Shown: positions 1 through 10,145, numbered from the stretch's first letter. The stretch is DNA of 64,000 nucleotides from Variovorax sp. EL159 (GCF_900100965.1 NZ_FMUJ01000002.1:1113869-1177868); one strand, 5' to 3'. A program made the numbers and translations. The notes: generated from the sequence alone by a model not told the origin.

Positions 1-1235
1 AGGAAGGGCAGATGGTCAAGAAGGGCGACGTGCTGGCCACCATCGACCCGCAACCTTTCCAGAATGCGCTGGCGCAGGCCACGGGCGCGCGGCTGCGCGA
101 CGAGGCATCGCTCGATGCGGCGCGCGTCACGCTCAAGCGCTACCAGACCCTGCTCGGCCAGGACTCCATCGCGCGGCAGGACGTCGACACGCAGGCCGCG
201 CTGGTCAAGCAACTTGAAGGCACCGTCGCGATCGACCGTGCGAACGAAGGCACGGCCAAGCTCAACCTGACGTGGAGCCGCATCACCGCGCCGGTGAGCG
301 GGCGCATCGGCCTGCGGCCGGTGGATGCAGGCAACTACATCACCACGGGCACCACCGGCGGCGTGGCCACCATCACCCAGATCGCGCCCATCGACGTCGA
401 GTTCGCCGTTCCGCAAGACCGCGTGCCCGAGGTGCAGGAGCGCTTGGCGCAGGGCGCGCAGCTCGAAGCCACGGCCTTCGACCGCACGCGCACGCGCCGG
501 CTTGCCAAGGGCATGTTCGCCACGCTCGACAACCTGGTCGACACGCAGACCGGCACCGTCAAGGCCAAGGCCCGTTTCTCGAACGCCGACGGCGCGCTGT
601 TCCCGAACCAGTTCGTCAACCTGCGGCTGCTGCTGCGTACCGTCGACAGCTCGGTGGTGGTGCCGGTCACGGCGCTGCGGCACGGGCCCAACGGCGACTA
701 TGTCTATGTGATCAACAGCGACAGCACCGTGTCGCAGCGCCCCGTCAAGCGCGGCGAGGCGAGCGTGGACAACGTGGCGATCATGTCCGGGCTGGAGTCC
801 GGCGAGCGCGTCGTGACCGAAGGCGGTGACCGGCTGAAGGACGGCGCGCGCGTGCAGACCACGGTGGACCGGCCGGCCGTGCCGGCGTCGGGTGCCGCAT
901 CGGGCTCGCATCGCGGCGGCAAGCGGCAGGGCGGCAATGGCGCGAGGGGCGATGCTTCCACGCCTTCGGCACCTGCCACGTCCGGCGCAAACGCACCGGT
1001 CGCACCCGCCGGCACCACGCCGCAAGCCACGGCCCCAGCGGCTGCCCCGGCGACGCCAGCCAAGCTGCCCACCGCCGAGCAACGCCAGCGCATGCTCGAT
1101 TCGGTCAAGGACCAACCCGATCAGCTCGAGCGCCGCAAGCGCTTTCTCGAAGCCCTGGACCGTGGCGATCCGGCGGCGCTGGAGCGCTGGCAGCGCATGT
1201 CAGAGGGTCGGGGTGACGGCCGGCAAGGCCAATGA
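1..1235 (+). CDS. mdtA: RND efflux periplasmic adaptor (MdtA-like), 5'-truncated
   Basis: Membrane-fusion protein linking an inner-membrane RND pump to an outer-membrane channel. The frame is open to the window edge and reads EGQ before the first visible Met (position 12), the usual biotinyl-lipoyl start EGQxVKKGD, so the true N-terminus with its signal sequence lies outside. The lipoyl half, an alpha-helical hairpin, the second lipoyl half (SRITAPVSGRIGLRPVD) and a beta-barrel (PIDVEFAVPQD) follow in order. Downstream mdtB starts 61 bases later. Odd: after the barrel and membrane-proximal domains comes a roughly 120-residue tail, first Ala/Pro/Gly/Ser-rich and then charged (QRQRMLDSVKDQP), not seen in E. 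coli MdtA. Family assignment is firm; the MdtA name rests on the two-pump-gene context. Confidence 0.9.
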   Translation, partial: EGQMVKKGDVLATIDPQPFQNALAQATGARLRDEASLDAARVTLKRYQTLLGQDSIARQDVDTQAALVKQLEGTVAIDRANEGTAKLNLTWSRITAPVSGRIGLRPVDAGNYITTGTTGGVATITQIAPIDVEFAVPQDRVPEVQERLAQGAQLEATAFDRTRTRRLAKGMFATLDNLVDTQTGTVKAKARFSNADGALFPNQFVNLRLLLRTVDSSVVVPVTALRHGPNGDYVYVINSDSTVSQRPVKRGEASVDNVAIMSGLESGERVVTEGGDRLKDGARVQTTVDRPAVPASGAASGSHRGGKRQGGNGARGDASTPSAPATSGANAPVAPAGTTPQATAPAAAPATPAKLPTAEQRQRMLDSVKDQPDQLERRKRFLEALDRGDPAALERWQRMSEGRGDGRQGQ

Positions 1236-1296
1236 GCCGCCGGGCCGCTCCCACCACCCGGGTGATTGCCGCAGCGCGTAGCGCGGAGGCTTTCGA

Positions 1297-4200
1297 ATGA
1301 GTCCCTCACGCCCGTTCATCCTTCGGCCGGTGGCGACCTCGCTGCTGATGGTCGCCATCGTGCTGGCCGGCCTGGTGGCGTTCCGCTTCCTGCCGCTGTC
1401 GGCGCTGCCGCAGGTCGACTACCCGACCATCCAGGTGCAGACCCTCTACCCCGGGGGCAGCCCCGAGGTCATGAGCAACACCGTCACCGCGCCGCTGGAG
1501 CGCCAGTTCGGCCAGATGTCGGGGCTCGACCGCATGAGCTCGACCAGCGCGGCCGGCGTGTCGATCATCACGCTGCAGTTCTCGCTCGGCCAGACGCTCG
1601 ACGTCGCCGAGCAGGAAGTGCAGGCCGCCATCAACGCCGGCGGCTCGCTGCTGCCGGCCGACCTGCCGGCGCCACCGGTGTACGCCAAGGTCAACCCGGC
1701 CGACGCGCCGGTGCTCACGCTGGCCATCACGTCGGACACGCTGCCGCTGACCGAGGTGCAGAACCTCGTCAACACGCGGCTCGCGCAGAAGATCAGCCAG
1801 GTCTCGGGCGTGGGGCTGGTGTCGCTCAGCGGCGGGCAGCGTCCGGCCGTTCGCATCCAGGCCAACACGCAGGCGCTGGCTGCCAACGGCATCGGGCTGG
1901 ACACGCTGCGCACCGCCATTTCGGCGGCCAACTCGAACGGCGCCAAGGGCAGCTTCGACGGCCCCAAGCGCGCCTACAGCATCAACTCGAACGACCAGCT
2001 GGTCACGGTCGACGACTACAAGAACCTGATCGTCTCGTACAAGAACGGCGCGCCGATCCGCATGATCGACGTGGCGCAGGTGGTCAACAGCGCCGAGAAC
2101 ACGCAGCTCAGCGCCTGGTCCGGCAGCAAGGCCAGCGGCAGCGGCCAGCTCACGCCGGCCATCGTGCTGAACGTGCAGCGCCAGCCCGGCGCCAATGTGA
2201 TCGCCACTGTCAACGCCATCAAGGCCCAGTTGCCCGAACTGCAGGCGGGCCTCCCGGCCGGCCTGAAGATCGAGGTGCTGAGCGACCGCACGGCCGGCAT
2301 CCGCGCTTCGGTGCAGCACGTCGAGATGGAGCTGGTGCTGGCCGTGGTGCTGGTGGTGCTGGTGATCTTCGCCTTCCTGGGCAGCCTGCGCGCCACCGTC
2401 ATCGCCAGCGTCGCGGTGCCCATCTCGCTCATCGGCACCTTCGGGCTGATGTACCTGCTGGGCTACAGCCTCAACAACCTGAGCCTGATGGCGCTGACCA
2501 TCGCCACCGGCTTCGTGGTCGACGACGCGATCGTGATGATCGAGAACATCGCCCGCTACATCGAGGAGGGCGAAAAGCCTCTGCAGGCCGCTTTCAAGGG
2601 CGCCACGCAGATCGGCTTCACCATCATCTCGCTCACCGTGTCGCTGATCGCGGTGCTGATTCCGCTGCTGTTCATGGGCGACGTGGTGGGCCGCCTGTTC
2701 CGCGAGTTCGCGGTGACGCTGGCCATCACCATCCTGATCTCGGCGGTGGTGTCGCTCACGCTGGTGCCGATGATGTCGGCGCGCTGGCTCAAGCACGAAC
2801 CCAAGAAGGAACCTGGCGGCACCGGCTTCGGCGCGCGCGCCCAGCGCTTCTTCGACGGCGTCATGGTGCGCTACGACCGCTCGCTGCACTGGGTGATCGA
2901 GCACCAGCCGCTCACCTTGCTGGTGGCGCTGCTCACCATGGTGCTGACCGTGGTGCTGTACCTCACGATTCCCAAGGGCCTGTTCCCCACGCAGGACACC
3001 GGCCAGCTGCAGGCACGCATCCAGGCATCGCAGGACGTGTCTTTCGACCGCATGTCGCAGCTGCAGCAGGAGGCGGCCAAGGCCATCCTGGAAGACCCCG
3101 AGGTCGAGAACCTCAGCTCCTTCGTCGGCGTGGACGCCGCCAACAACACCATGCTGCACACCGGCAGCATGCTCATCAACCTCAAGCCGGGCCATGGCAA
3201 CCAGCAACAGATCATGGACCGGCTGCGCGAGCGCGCGCACGAGGTGGCGGGCATCACGCTCTACCTGCAGCCCACGCAAGACCTGACCATCGATGCCGAG
3301 ACCGGCCCGACCGAATACCGCATGTCGCTCGAAGGCGTGGACAGCGCCGCGATCACGTCGTGGATGAAGAAGCTCGTGGCGAAGCTGCAGGAGTCGAACA
3401 AGGTGCGCAACGTGAGCAGCGACGCCGGCGCGCAGGGCCTGGCCGCTTTCGTGAACGTGAACCGCGACACCGCGGCGCGCCTGTCGATCACCGCGAGCAC
3501 GGTCGACGATGCGCTCTACAGCGCCTTCGGCCAGCGCATCGTCTCGACCATCTTCACCGAGACCAACCAGTACCGCGTGATTCTTGAAGCGATGCCCGGC
3601 ATGGTGAACACGCCGCAGACGCTGGGGCAACTGAGCCTGATCGCGGGCTCCGGCACGGCCACGCCGCTCTCGGCCATTGCCGACATCAGCGAGCAGCAGG
3701 CGCCACTGCAGATCACGCACGTGGCGCAGTACCCGGCGAGCACGTTGAACTTCGACACGGCACCGGGCGTGTCGCTTGGCACGTCGGTCGATGCGATCCG
3801 CGCGGCCGCGAAGGAAATCGGCTTGCCCAGCAGCGTGACCATGACCTTCCTCGGGGCCTCGGGGGCTTATGAGAAATCGCTGTCGAACCAGTTGTGGCTG
3901 ATTCTGGCGGCCGTTGTTTGCGTGTACATCGTGCTGGGCGTGCTCTATGAGAGCTACGTGCATCCGCTCACGATTTTGTCGACGCTGCCTTCGGCGGGCG
4001 TCGGGGCGCTGCTGGCGTTGATGATTACCGGCAACGACCTGGGGGTGATCGGCATCATCGGCATCATCTTGCTGATCGGCATCGTGAAGAAGAACGCGAT
4101 CATGATGATCGACTTTGCGATCGATGCGGAGCGCAATGAAGGCAAGTCGGCGCGCGAGGCGATCCATCAGGCGGCGTTGCTGCGGTTTCGGCCGATCTTG

Positions 4201-4416
4201 ATGACGACGTTGGCTGCGTTGTTCGCTGCGATTCCGCTGATGTTGAGCTTTGGCGATGGGGCCGAGTTGCGGCGGCCGCTGGGGCTTGCGATTTTTGGCG
4301 GGTTGATCGTTAGCCAATTGCTGACTTTGTTCACTACGCCTGTGATCTATCTGGCGTTTGATCGGCTGGGTGGGGGGAGTACTCGGCGGTCTGTGGTTGA
4401 GGAGGAGGCGGTTTGA
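1297..4416 (+). CDS. mdtB: RND efflux pump permease, MdtB-like
   Basis: Inner-membrane proton/drug antiporter of the HAE1 RND family, 1039 aa, full length for MdtB. The start is preceded by GCGGAGGC. Visible features: N-terminal TM1 after [16 protein letters not shown], porter-domain motif [19 protein letters not shown], the TM4 proton-relay pair Asp409-Asp410 in [13 protein letters not shown], and the TM10 lysine motif [14 protein letters not shown]. In E. coli MdtB and MdtC form a heterotrimeric pump fed by MdtA, and the same is inferred here because a second RND gene follows. Codon use drifts near the 3' end (from about 4150), where GTT/TTG codons and runs of T become noticeably more frequent. 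The gene ends at 4416, just before a very large inverted repeat that separates it from mdtC. Confidence 0.93.
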   Translation: MSPSRPFILRPVATSLLMVAIVLAGLVAFRFLPLSALPQVDYPTIQVQTLYPGGSPEVMSNTVTAPLERQFGQMSGLDRMSSTSAAGVSIITLQFSLGQTLDVAEQEVQAAINAGGSLLPADLPAPPVYAKVNPADAPVLTLAITSDTLPLTEVQNLVNTRLAQKISQVSGVGLVSLSGGQRPAVRIQANTQALAANGIGLDTLRTAISAANSNGAKGSFDGPKRAYSINSNDQLVTVDDYKNLIVSYKNGAPIRMIDVAQVVNSAENTQLSAWSGSKASGSGQLTPAIVLNVQRQPGANVIATVNAIKAQLPELQAGLPAGLKIEVLSDRTAGIRASVQHVEMELVLAVVLVVLVIFAFLGSLRATVIASVAVPISLIGTFGLMYLLGYSLNNLSLMALTIATGFVVDDAIVMIENIARYIEEGEKPLQAAFKGATQIGFTIISLTVSLIAVLIPLLFMGDVVGRLFREFAVTLAITILISAVVSLTLVPMMSARWLKHEPKKEPGGTGFGARAQRFFDGVMVRYDRSLHWVIEHQPLTLLVALLTMVLTVVLYLTIPKGLFPTQDTGQLQARIQASQDVSFDRMSQLQQEAAKAILEDPEVENLSSFVGVDAANNTMLHTGSMLINLKPGHGNQQQIMDRLRERAHEVAGITLYLQPTQDLTIDAETGPTEYRMSLEGVDSAAITSWMKKLVAKLQESNKVRNVSSDAGAQGLAAFVNVNRDTAARLSITASTVDDALYSAFGQRIVSTIFTETNQYRVILEAMPGMVNTPQTLGQLSLIAGSGTATPLSAIADISEQQAPLQITHVAQYPASTLNFDTAPGVSLGTSVDAIRAAAKEIGLPSSVTMTFLGASGAYEKSLSNQLWLILAAVVCVYIVLGVLYESYVHPLTILSTLPSAGVGALLALMITGNDLGVIGIIGIILLIGIVKKNAIMMIDFAIDAERNEGKSAREAIHQAALLRFRPILMTTLAALFAAIPLMLSFGDGAELRRPLGLAIFGGLIVSQLLTLFTTPVIYLAFDRLGGGSTRRSVVEEEAV

Positions 4417-4445
4417 TTCCGGCCTGCTGCCTTTTTGAGTTCCGG

Positions 4446-5146
4446 GGCCGGGTCTCGCCCCGGCGGGCGACTCACTTTCTTTTGCTTCGCCAAAAGAAAG
4501 TAAGCAAAGAAAAGGCGACCCCGCTGTCTGCGACCCCTTCGCTGCGCTACGGGGCAGCCTGCGGTGCTCGCGTTTCGCGGGGTCCGCAGAACTCGCTTCG
4601 CTCAAACAGCTGCGGCCCTGATCCGCGAAACGCTGCGCTCCTCGGCGCAGCCAGAGGGGAGGGGACGCCTTCGGGCCATCGCTACGCTCGGCCTTTGGTT
4701 TCGTTCGGGCCTTCGCTTCGCTCGGCCTTGGGTGTTGCGCCCTCTCTCCTTGGGGAGAGGGCGGGGGGGAGGGTATCGGCTTTCATCCAGGCGAGGCGGT
4801 GTTCCTGCGCCGTCGACCCTCACCCCAACCCTCTCCTCAAGGGGAGAGGGAGTCAGAGCCAGAGCCCAAGTCGAGCGAAGCAAAGGCCCGGCCCCAAGCC
4901 GAGCGAAGCGATGGCGCGTTCGGTATCCAAGCCCCTCTGGCTGCGCCGAGGAGCGGAGCGTTTCGCGGATCAGGGCTCGCCCTTGTTTGAGCGAAGCGAG
5001 TTTGGGCGAGACCCCGCGAAACGTGAGCACCGCAGGTTGCCCGGAGCGAAGCGCAGGGACGCAGACAGCAGGGTCGCCTTTCTTTTGCCTACGTTTCTTT
5101 GGCGAAGCAAAGAAAAGTAGGTCGCCCGCCGGGGCGAGACCCGGCC
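4446..5146. repeat. 700-bp imperfect palindromic element between mdtB and mdtC
   Basis: The arms run 4446-4659 and 4932-5146 and are close reverse complements: GGCCGGGTCTCGCCCCGGCG at the left end is matched at the right end, and CCAGAGGGG (4651) by CCCCTCTGG (4932). Each arm carries its own hairpin; at 4474-4501 an 11-bp stem ACTTTCTTTTG / CAAAAGAAAGT closes on a 6-base loop. The centre has two further hairpins of the CCCTCTCC...GGGGAGAGGG type (about 4740-4762 and 4829-4850), themselves in inverted orientation. The frames open across the element are low-complexity by-products of the repeat and not convincing genes. No transposase is present. It resembles the non-coding palindromic repeats scattered between genes in Comamonadaceae; that comparison is from memory. 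Confidence 0.85.
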
Positions 5147-5249
5147 TCAGCCCTCCGCAAGGAGCGCAACGATCGCAAGAGCGGAGCCTCTGCTTTCAGC
5201 AAGAAGCGCCAGGATCGCAAAGACCCGGCCCTGAGCAGGAGGCAAAGCA

Positions 5250-8200
5250 ATGAACCTCTCGCTTCCCTTCGTCAAACGCCCCATAGGCACAGTCCTCCTG
5301 ACCATAGGCGTAGCCCTGGCCGGCATAGCCGCCTTCTTCGTCCTCCCTGTCTCCCCGCTCCCCCAGGTCGACTACCCCGTCATCTCCGTCAGCGCCGCCA
5401 TCCCCGGCGCCAGCCCCGAGACCATGGCGACCAGCGTGGCAACTCCGCTGGAGCGCCACCTGGGCACCATCGCCGGCGTCAACGAAATGACCTCGACGAG
5501 CGCAGTCGGCACCGCGCGCGTCACGCTCCAGTTCGACCTGAGCCGCAACATCGACGGCGCCGCGCGCGAGGTACAGGCAGCCATCAACGCCAGCCGGGTC
5601 GACCTGCCCGCCACGCTGCGCAGCAACCCGACCTACCGCAAGGCGAACCCGGCGGCCTCGCCGGTGATCATCCTGGCACTCACGTCCAAGACCAAGACGC
5701 CCGGCCAGATCTACGACGCGGTGTCGAACATCGTGAGCCAGCGCCTGTCGCAGGTGGATGGCGTGGGCGACGTCGAAATCGGCGGCGGCTCGCTGCCCGC
5801 CGTGCGCGTGGAGCTGCTGCCGTTCGCGCTCAGCCGCTACGGCATCAGCACCGACGACGTGCGCGCCGCAATCCAGGCCTCGAATGCCAACCGGCCCAAG
5901 GGCATGGTGCAGGGCGAGGGCCGCAAGCTGCAGATCTACACACAGACGCCGGCCCTGCGCGCCAGCGACTACGCCTCGATGGTGGTGGCCTGGCGCAACG
6001 GCGCGGCTGTGCGGCTGCAGGACGTGGCCGAGGTGGTCGACGGCGTGGAAGACACGCGCACGTTGGGCCTGTTCAATGGCGAGCCCGCGATCATCGTGCT
6101 GATCACGCGGCAGCCCTCGGCCAACATCATCGAAACGGTGGACAGCGTGCGCGCGCTGCTGCCCGAGCTGCAGGCCCAGTTGCCGCCCGACGTGACGCTG
6201 CAGGTGGCGTCGGACAGCACCAATTCCATTCGCGGTTCGCTGCGCGAGGTCGAGCTGACGCTGGTCATCTCGGTGCTGCTGGTGGTGCTGGTGGTGAGCC
6301 TGTTCCTGCGCAGCGTGCGCGCGACCATCGTGCCGGCGGTGGCCACGGTGGCGGCGCTTCTGGGCACTTTCGGCGTGATGTACCTGCTGGGCTTCAGCCT
6401 CAACAACCTGAGCCTGATGGCGCTCACGGTAGCCACTGGCTTCGTGGTCGACGACGCCATCGTGGTGCTCGAAAACACCAGCCGCCACATCGAGTCGGGC
6501 ATGTCGCGCATGAAGGCGGCGCTGCTCGGCGCGAAGGAGGTGGGCTTCACCGTGCTGTCGATCAGCGTGTCGCTGGTGGCGGTGTTCATTCCGCTGCTGT
6601 TCATGGGCGGGCAGGTGGGCCGGCTGTTCCGCGAGTTCGCGGTCACGCTGTCGGCGGCGGTGATGATCTCGCTCGTGATCTCGCTGACCACCACGCCCAT
6701 GATGTGCGCGTGGCTGCTCAAGCCTGGCGGCGAGCACGACAAGGACAAGCCGCAGGGCCGCTTCGGCCGCATCGCGGCGCGTGGCTACGAATGGGTGCTC
6801 AAGCGCTACGAGCACAGCCTCGACTGGGCGCTCGACAACAAGGGGCTGGTCATGCTGGTCCTGGTGGCGGTGGTGGGGCTGAACGTGTATCTGTTCAGCG
6901 CCGCGCCGAAGGGCTTCTTTCCGCAGCAGGACAGCGGCCAGCTCAACGGCGGCCTGCGCGCCGACCAGAGCATTTCGTCGAAGGCCATGGCCGCGAAGCT
7001 GCGCGAGGTGGTCGACATCATCCGCGCCGACGAGGCGGTCGATACCGTGGTGGGCTTCACCGGCGGCAGCCGCGCGGGCGGCGGCTTCATGTTCGTCAAC
7101 CTGAAGCCTGCCAGCCAGCGCAAGGACAGCGGCCTGGCCGTGATCGCCCGTCTGCGGCCCAAGCTCAACGAGGTGGCCGGCCTGCGCGTGTTCCTGGGAA
7201 CGGTGCAGGACGTGCGGTCGGGCGGCCGCTCCAGCAACTCCACCTACCAGTACACGCTCAAGAGCGACAGCCTGGCCGACCTGCGCGTGTGGGCCAACAA
7301 GCTGGCCGACGAGATGAAGCTGCAGCCGGTGCTGGCCGACATCGACACCGACCAGAGCGAGAACGGCGTCGAGATGATGGCGCAGGTCGATCCCGACAGC
7401 GCGCGCCGGCTCGGCCTGACCTCGACGGCGGTCGACAACGCGCTCTACAACGCCTTCGGCCAGCGCCAGGTGGCGACCATCTACACCGAGCTCAACCAGT
7501 ACCACGTGGTGATGGAGTGGGCGCCGCGCTACACGCTCAGCCCCAATGCATTGAGCGACGTGTACGTGCCCGCGACCAAGACCGTGGTCGTGGCCGGGCA
7601 GGCCGTGACCACCCAGATCGCGGCCCCCACCACGACCGCCAATTCAGCGGCGTCCGCCAGCAAGACGTCCGCAAGCGCAGGCACGAGCACCGGTGCAAGC
7701 GCTTCGGTGCCCGTATCGGCGAACCCCGCGCTGCGCAATGCCTCGTCGGGCAACGTGCTGAGCAACACGGCCACCAGCCTGGTGCCGCTGTCGGCCGTGG
7801 CGAAGTTCTTCGAGAACTCGGTCGCCACGTCCGTGAGCCACGAAGACGGCGAACTGGCAACCACGATCTCGTTCAACCTCGTCGAGGGCGCGAACCTGGG
7901 CGATGCGCGCGAGGCCATCGCCAAGGCCGAGGCCAATATCGCCATGCCCACCAACGTGCGCGGTTCGTTCTCGGGTACGGCCGCGAGCGCGCAGCAATCG
8001 CAGAGCCAGCAGGCCATGCTGATCCTGGCCGCGCTGATCGTGATCTACATCGTGCTGGGCATCCTCTACGAAAGCCTGGTGCATCCGATCACCGTGCTGT
8101 CGACGCTGCCGTCGGCCGGCGTGGGCGCGGTGCTGGCGCTGCTGATGTTCCGCATGGAGTTCTCGATCATTGCGCTCATCGGCGTGTTCCTGCTGATCGG

Positions 8201-8540
8201 CATCGTGAAGAAGAACGCCATTCTCATCATCGACTTCGCGCTGGAGGCCGAGCGCTCGCGCGGGCTTTCGCCGATGGAGGCGGTGCGCGAGGCCTGCCTG
8301 CTGCGCTTCCGCCCGATCCTGATGACCACACTGGCGGCCGCACTCGGCGCGCTGCCGCTGGCCATCGGCTTCGGGGAGGGCGCCGAATTGCGCCGGCCAT
8401 TGGGCGTGGCCATCATCGGCGGACTGATCGCCAGCCAGTTGCTGACCCTGCTGACCACGCCGGTGGTCTACCTGCTGCTCGACAAATTGCGCCGCCGCGG
8501 CGCCCATGAGAACGAACTGGGCCGCGCCGCGAACGCCTGA
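5250..8540 (+). CDS. mdtC: RND efflux pump permease, MdtC-like, with Ser/Ala/Thr-rich insertion
   Basis: Second RND permease, 1096 aa, starting eight bases after AGGAGG. Hallmarks: FVKRPIGTVLLTIGVALAG TM1, porter motif QVDYPVISVSAAIPGASPE, proton-relay Asp401-Asp402 in [13 protein letters not shown], and [14 protein letters not shown] in TM10. It is predicted to pair with MdtB. It is about 70 residues longer than typical MdtC: residues of about 770-845, in the second periplasmic half, hold a Ser/Ala/Thr/Val-rich stretch (for example SASKTSASAGTSTG) before the conserved PLSAVAKF segment resumes. The reading frame stays open through it and codon use does not change, so it looks like a genuine insertion loop. 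The 830-base gap to mdtB is filled by the large palindrome. Confidence 0.93.
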   Translation: MNLSLPFVKRPIGTVLLTIGVALAGIAAFFVLPVSPLPQVDYPVISVSAAIPGASPETMATSVATPLERHLGTIAGVNEMTSTSAVGTARVTLQFDLSRNIDGAAREVQAAINASRVDLPATLRSNPTYRKANPAASPVIILALTSKTKTPGQIYDAVSNIVSQRLSQVDGVGDVEIGGGSLPAVRVELLPFALSRYGISTDDVRAAIQASNANRPKGMVQGEGRKLQIYTQTPALRASDYASMVVAWRNGAAVRLQDVAEVVDGVEDTRTLGLFNGEPAIIVLITRQPSANIIETVDSVRALLPELQAQLPPDVTLQVASDSTNSIRGSLREVELTLVISVLLVVLVVSLFLRSVRATIVPAVATVAALLGTFGVMYLLGFSLNNLSLMALTVATGFVVDDAIVVLENTSRHIESGMSRMKAALLGAKEVGFTVLSISVSLVAVFIPLLFMGGQVGRLFREFAVTLSAAVMISLVISLTTTPMMCAWLLKPGGEHDKDKPQGRFGRIAARGYEWVLKRYEHSLDWALDNKGLVMLVLVAVVGLNVYLFSAAPKGFFPQQDSGQLNGGLRADQSISSKAMAAKLREVVDIIRADEAVDTVVGFTGGSRAGGGFMFVNLKPASQRKDSGLAVIARLRPKLNEVAGLRVFLGTVQDVRSGGRSSNSTYQYTLKSDSLADLRVWANKLADEMKLQPVLADIDTDQSENGVEMMAQVDPDSARRLGLTSTAVDNALYNAFGQRQVATIYTELNQYHVVMEWAPRYTLSPNALSDVYVPATKTVVVAGQAVTTQIAAPTTTANSAASASKTSASAGTSTGASASVPVSANPALRNASSGNVLSNTATSLVPLSAVAKFFENSVATSVSHEDGELATTISFNLVEGANLGDAREAIAKAEANIAMPTNVRGSFSGTAASAQQSQSQQAMLILAALIVIYIVLGILYESLVHPITVLSTLPSAGVGAVLALLMFRMEFSIIALIGVFLLIGIVKKNAILIIDFALEAERSRGLSPMEAVREACLLRFRPILMTTLAAALGALPLAIGFGEGAELRRPLGVAIIGGLIASQLLTLLTTPVVYLLLDKLRRRGAHENELGRAANA

Positions 8541-8563
8541 GATGACCGCCTGAGAACACCGCC

Positions 8564-10054
8564 ATGAACGCATCGCTTTTCCCTCATCGTTCGAGCCGCT
8601 TCGCGCTCTCGGCGCTCGCCCTGGCGGCCTTGCTCGCGGGTTGTTCCGTCGGTCCGCGCTACCAGTTGCCGGCCAGCGCGTCGCCTACTTACTGGAAGGA
8701 GCAGAAGGCCGCCGAAGGCTGGCTGCCCGCCGCGCCGGCCGATGCGCTGGACCGTGGTGAATGGTGGAAGCTGTTCGGCGACCCGACGCTCGACAAACTG
8801 GCCTCGCGCGTGCAGGTGTCGAACCAGAACATTGCCGCGGCAGTCGCCAACTACGCCAATGCCCAGGCGCTGGTGCGGGGGCAACGCGCGGCGCTGTTCC
8901 CGTCGCTGACGCTCAATGGGTCCGGCAAGCGCACGGGCGGTGGCGACACCCCCCCGAGCAACGCTTTCGCCGCCTCGCTGGGCGCCGCCTGGGCGCCCGA
9001 TGTCTGGGGGCGGCTGCGGGAATCGGTGAACAGCGCGTCGGCCAATGCGCAGGCTAGCGAGGCCGACCTCGCATCGGCACGGCTGTCGGCCATTGGCGAC
9101 CTGGCGACCAACTACCTGTCGCTGCGCGAGGCCGATGTCGAGATCGGCCTGCTCGACGAGACGATCAAGGGCTACGAGCGTGCCTTCGAGATCACGCGCA
9201 ACCGCTACAACGCCGCCATCGCCGCGCAGACCGACGTGCTGCAGGCCCAGACCCAGTTGGCCAACGCGCGCGCCACCCGCCTGACGCTGGTGCGCACCCG
9301 CGCCACGCTGGAACACGCCATCGCAGTGCTGGTAGGCGCCGCACCGGCGGACTTCAGCCTGGCACCTGCACCCTGGACGCAGACCGTGCCCGGCATTCCG
9401 ACCGGCGTGCCCACGACGCTGCTGCAGCGCCGGCCCGACATCGCGGCCGCCGAGCGCGCGGTGGCCGCTGCCAATTCGCAGATCGGCATTGCGCGTTCGG
9501 CTTACTTCCCGAGCTTCAATCTCAGCGCCTCGATTGGCAGCAGCGCCAGCCGGGTCGGCAGCCTGTTCAGCGCCCCCAATACGCTCTGGTCACTCGGCCT
9601 GACGGCGGCACAGGTGGTGTTCGATGCAGGCGCCATCGGTGCCAGCGTCGATGCGGCCAAGGCCAGCTACGACGCCAGCGTGGCGCACTACCGCCAGACG
9701 GTGCTGGCCGCCTTCCAGGGTGTCGAAGACCAGCTCACCACAGGTGCTACGCTGGCCCAGCAGGAGGGCATGTACCGTGAAGCCTCCAATGCGGCCGACA
9801 AGACCGAACAGCAACTGCTGAACCGCTATCGCGAAGCCCAGGTGGCCTACACCGACGTGGTGACGGCGCAGGTCGCCGCCTTGAGCGCACGGCGCACGCT
9901 GGTGCAGGTGCAACTCAATCGCCAGACCGCCGCCGTGGCGCTCATTCAAGCGTTGGGCGGCGGCTGGCAGGCCGGGTGGATGGGCGGCGATGCGCAGGCT
10001 GCGACGACAGCGACGACGCAGCAGCAACCGTCCGCCTCCGAGCCCAAGCCCTGA
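8564..10054 (+). CDS. RND efflux outer-membrane lipoprotein (NodT/OprM family)
   Basis: Outer-membrane channel partner of the MdtABC-type pump, 496 aa, starting 23 bases after mdtC. The signal peptide ends in the lipobox LLAGC (lipid-attached Cys27), followed by SVGPRYQLP, typical of NodT-family factors. Two OEP repeats are visible as long Ala/Gln/Asn-rich alpha-helical stretches, around residues 90-240 and 290-450, with RRPDIAAAERAVAAANSQIG marking the second. The family forms trimeric tunnels anchored by the N-terminal lipid. The C-terminus after the last helix is Ala/Thr/Gln-rich and ends in SEPKP. It is a lipoprotein channel encoded in the pump operon, unlike E. coli mdtABC, which borrows TolC. 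A hairpin follows the stop. Confidence 0.92.
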   Translation: MNASLFPHRSSRFALSALALAALLAGCSVGPRYQLPASASPTYWKEQKAAEGWLPAAPADALDRGEWWKLFGDPTLDKLASRVQVSNQNIAAAVANYANAQALVRGQRAALFPSLTLNGSGKRTGGGDTPPSNAFAASLGAAWAPDVWGRLRESVNSASANAQASEADLASARLSAIGDLATNYLSLREADVEIGLLDETIKGYERAFEITRNRYNAAIAAQTDVLQAQTQLANARATRLTLVRTRATLEHAIAVLVGAAPADFSLAPAPWTQTVPGIPTGVPTTLLQRRPDIAAAERAVAAANSQIGIARSAYFPSFNLSASIGSSASRVGSLFSAPNTLWSLGLTAAQVVFDAGAIGASVDAAKASYDASVAHYRQTVLAAFQGVEDQLTTGATLAQQEGMYREASNAADKTEQQLLNRYREAQVAYTDVVTAQVAALSARRTLVQVQLNRQTAAVALIQALGGGWQAGWMGGDAQAATTATTQQQPSASEPKP

Positions 10055-10062
10055 GGAATCGA

Positions 10063-10091
10063 GGGAACGGACGATGCGTGCGCCCGTTCCC
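10063..10091. terminator. Candidate bidirectional terminator hairpin
   Basis: GGGAACGG (10063-10070) and CCGTTCCC (10084-10091) form a perfect 8-bp stem around a 13-base loop, nine bases after the stop of the outer-membrane lipoprotein gene. The SPW-repeat gene is read towards it from the other side. There is no U-tract, so it may be a 3'-end stabiliser and not an intrinsic terminator. Confidence 0.5.
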
Positions 10092-10145
10092 CGGAGCCCG
10101 GCCGCCGGCTGCGCGCGGGGCCCTTCTTCAACATCGCGCGTTCGC

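Noticed and set aside
1306..4605. A long open frame antisense to mdtB
   Set aside because: Its translation is low-complexity (His/Arg/Gln/Asp/Gly-rich), matches nothing, and arises from high-GC third positions of the real gene on the other strand.
4413..5253. Open frames inside the large palindrome
   Set aside because: They consist of Arg/Ser/Pro-rich sequence dictated by the repeat arms, with no ribosome site and no recognisable fold.
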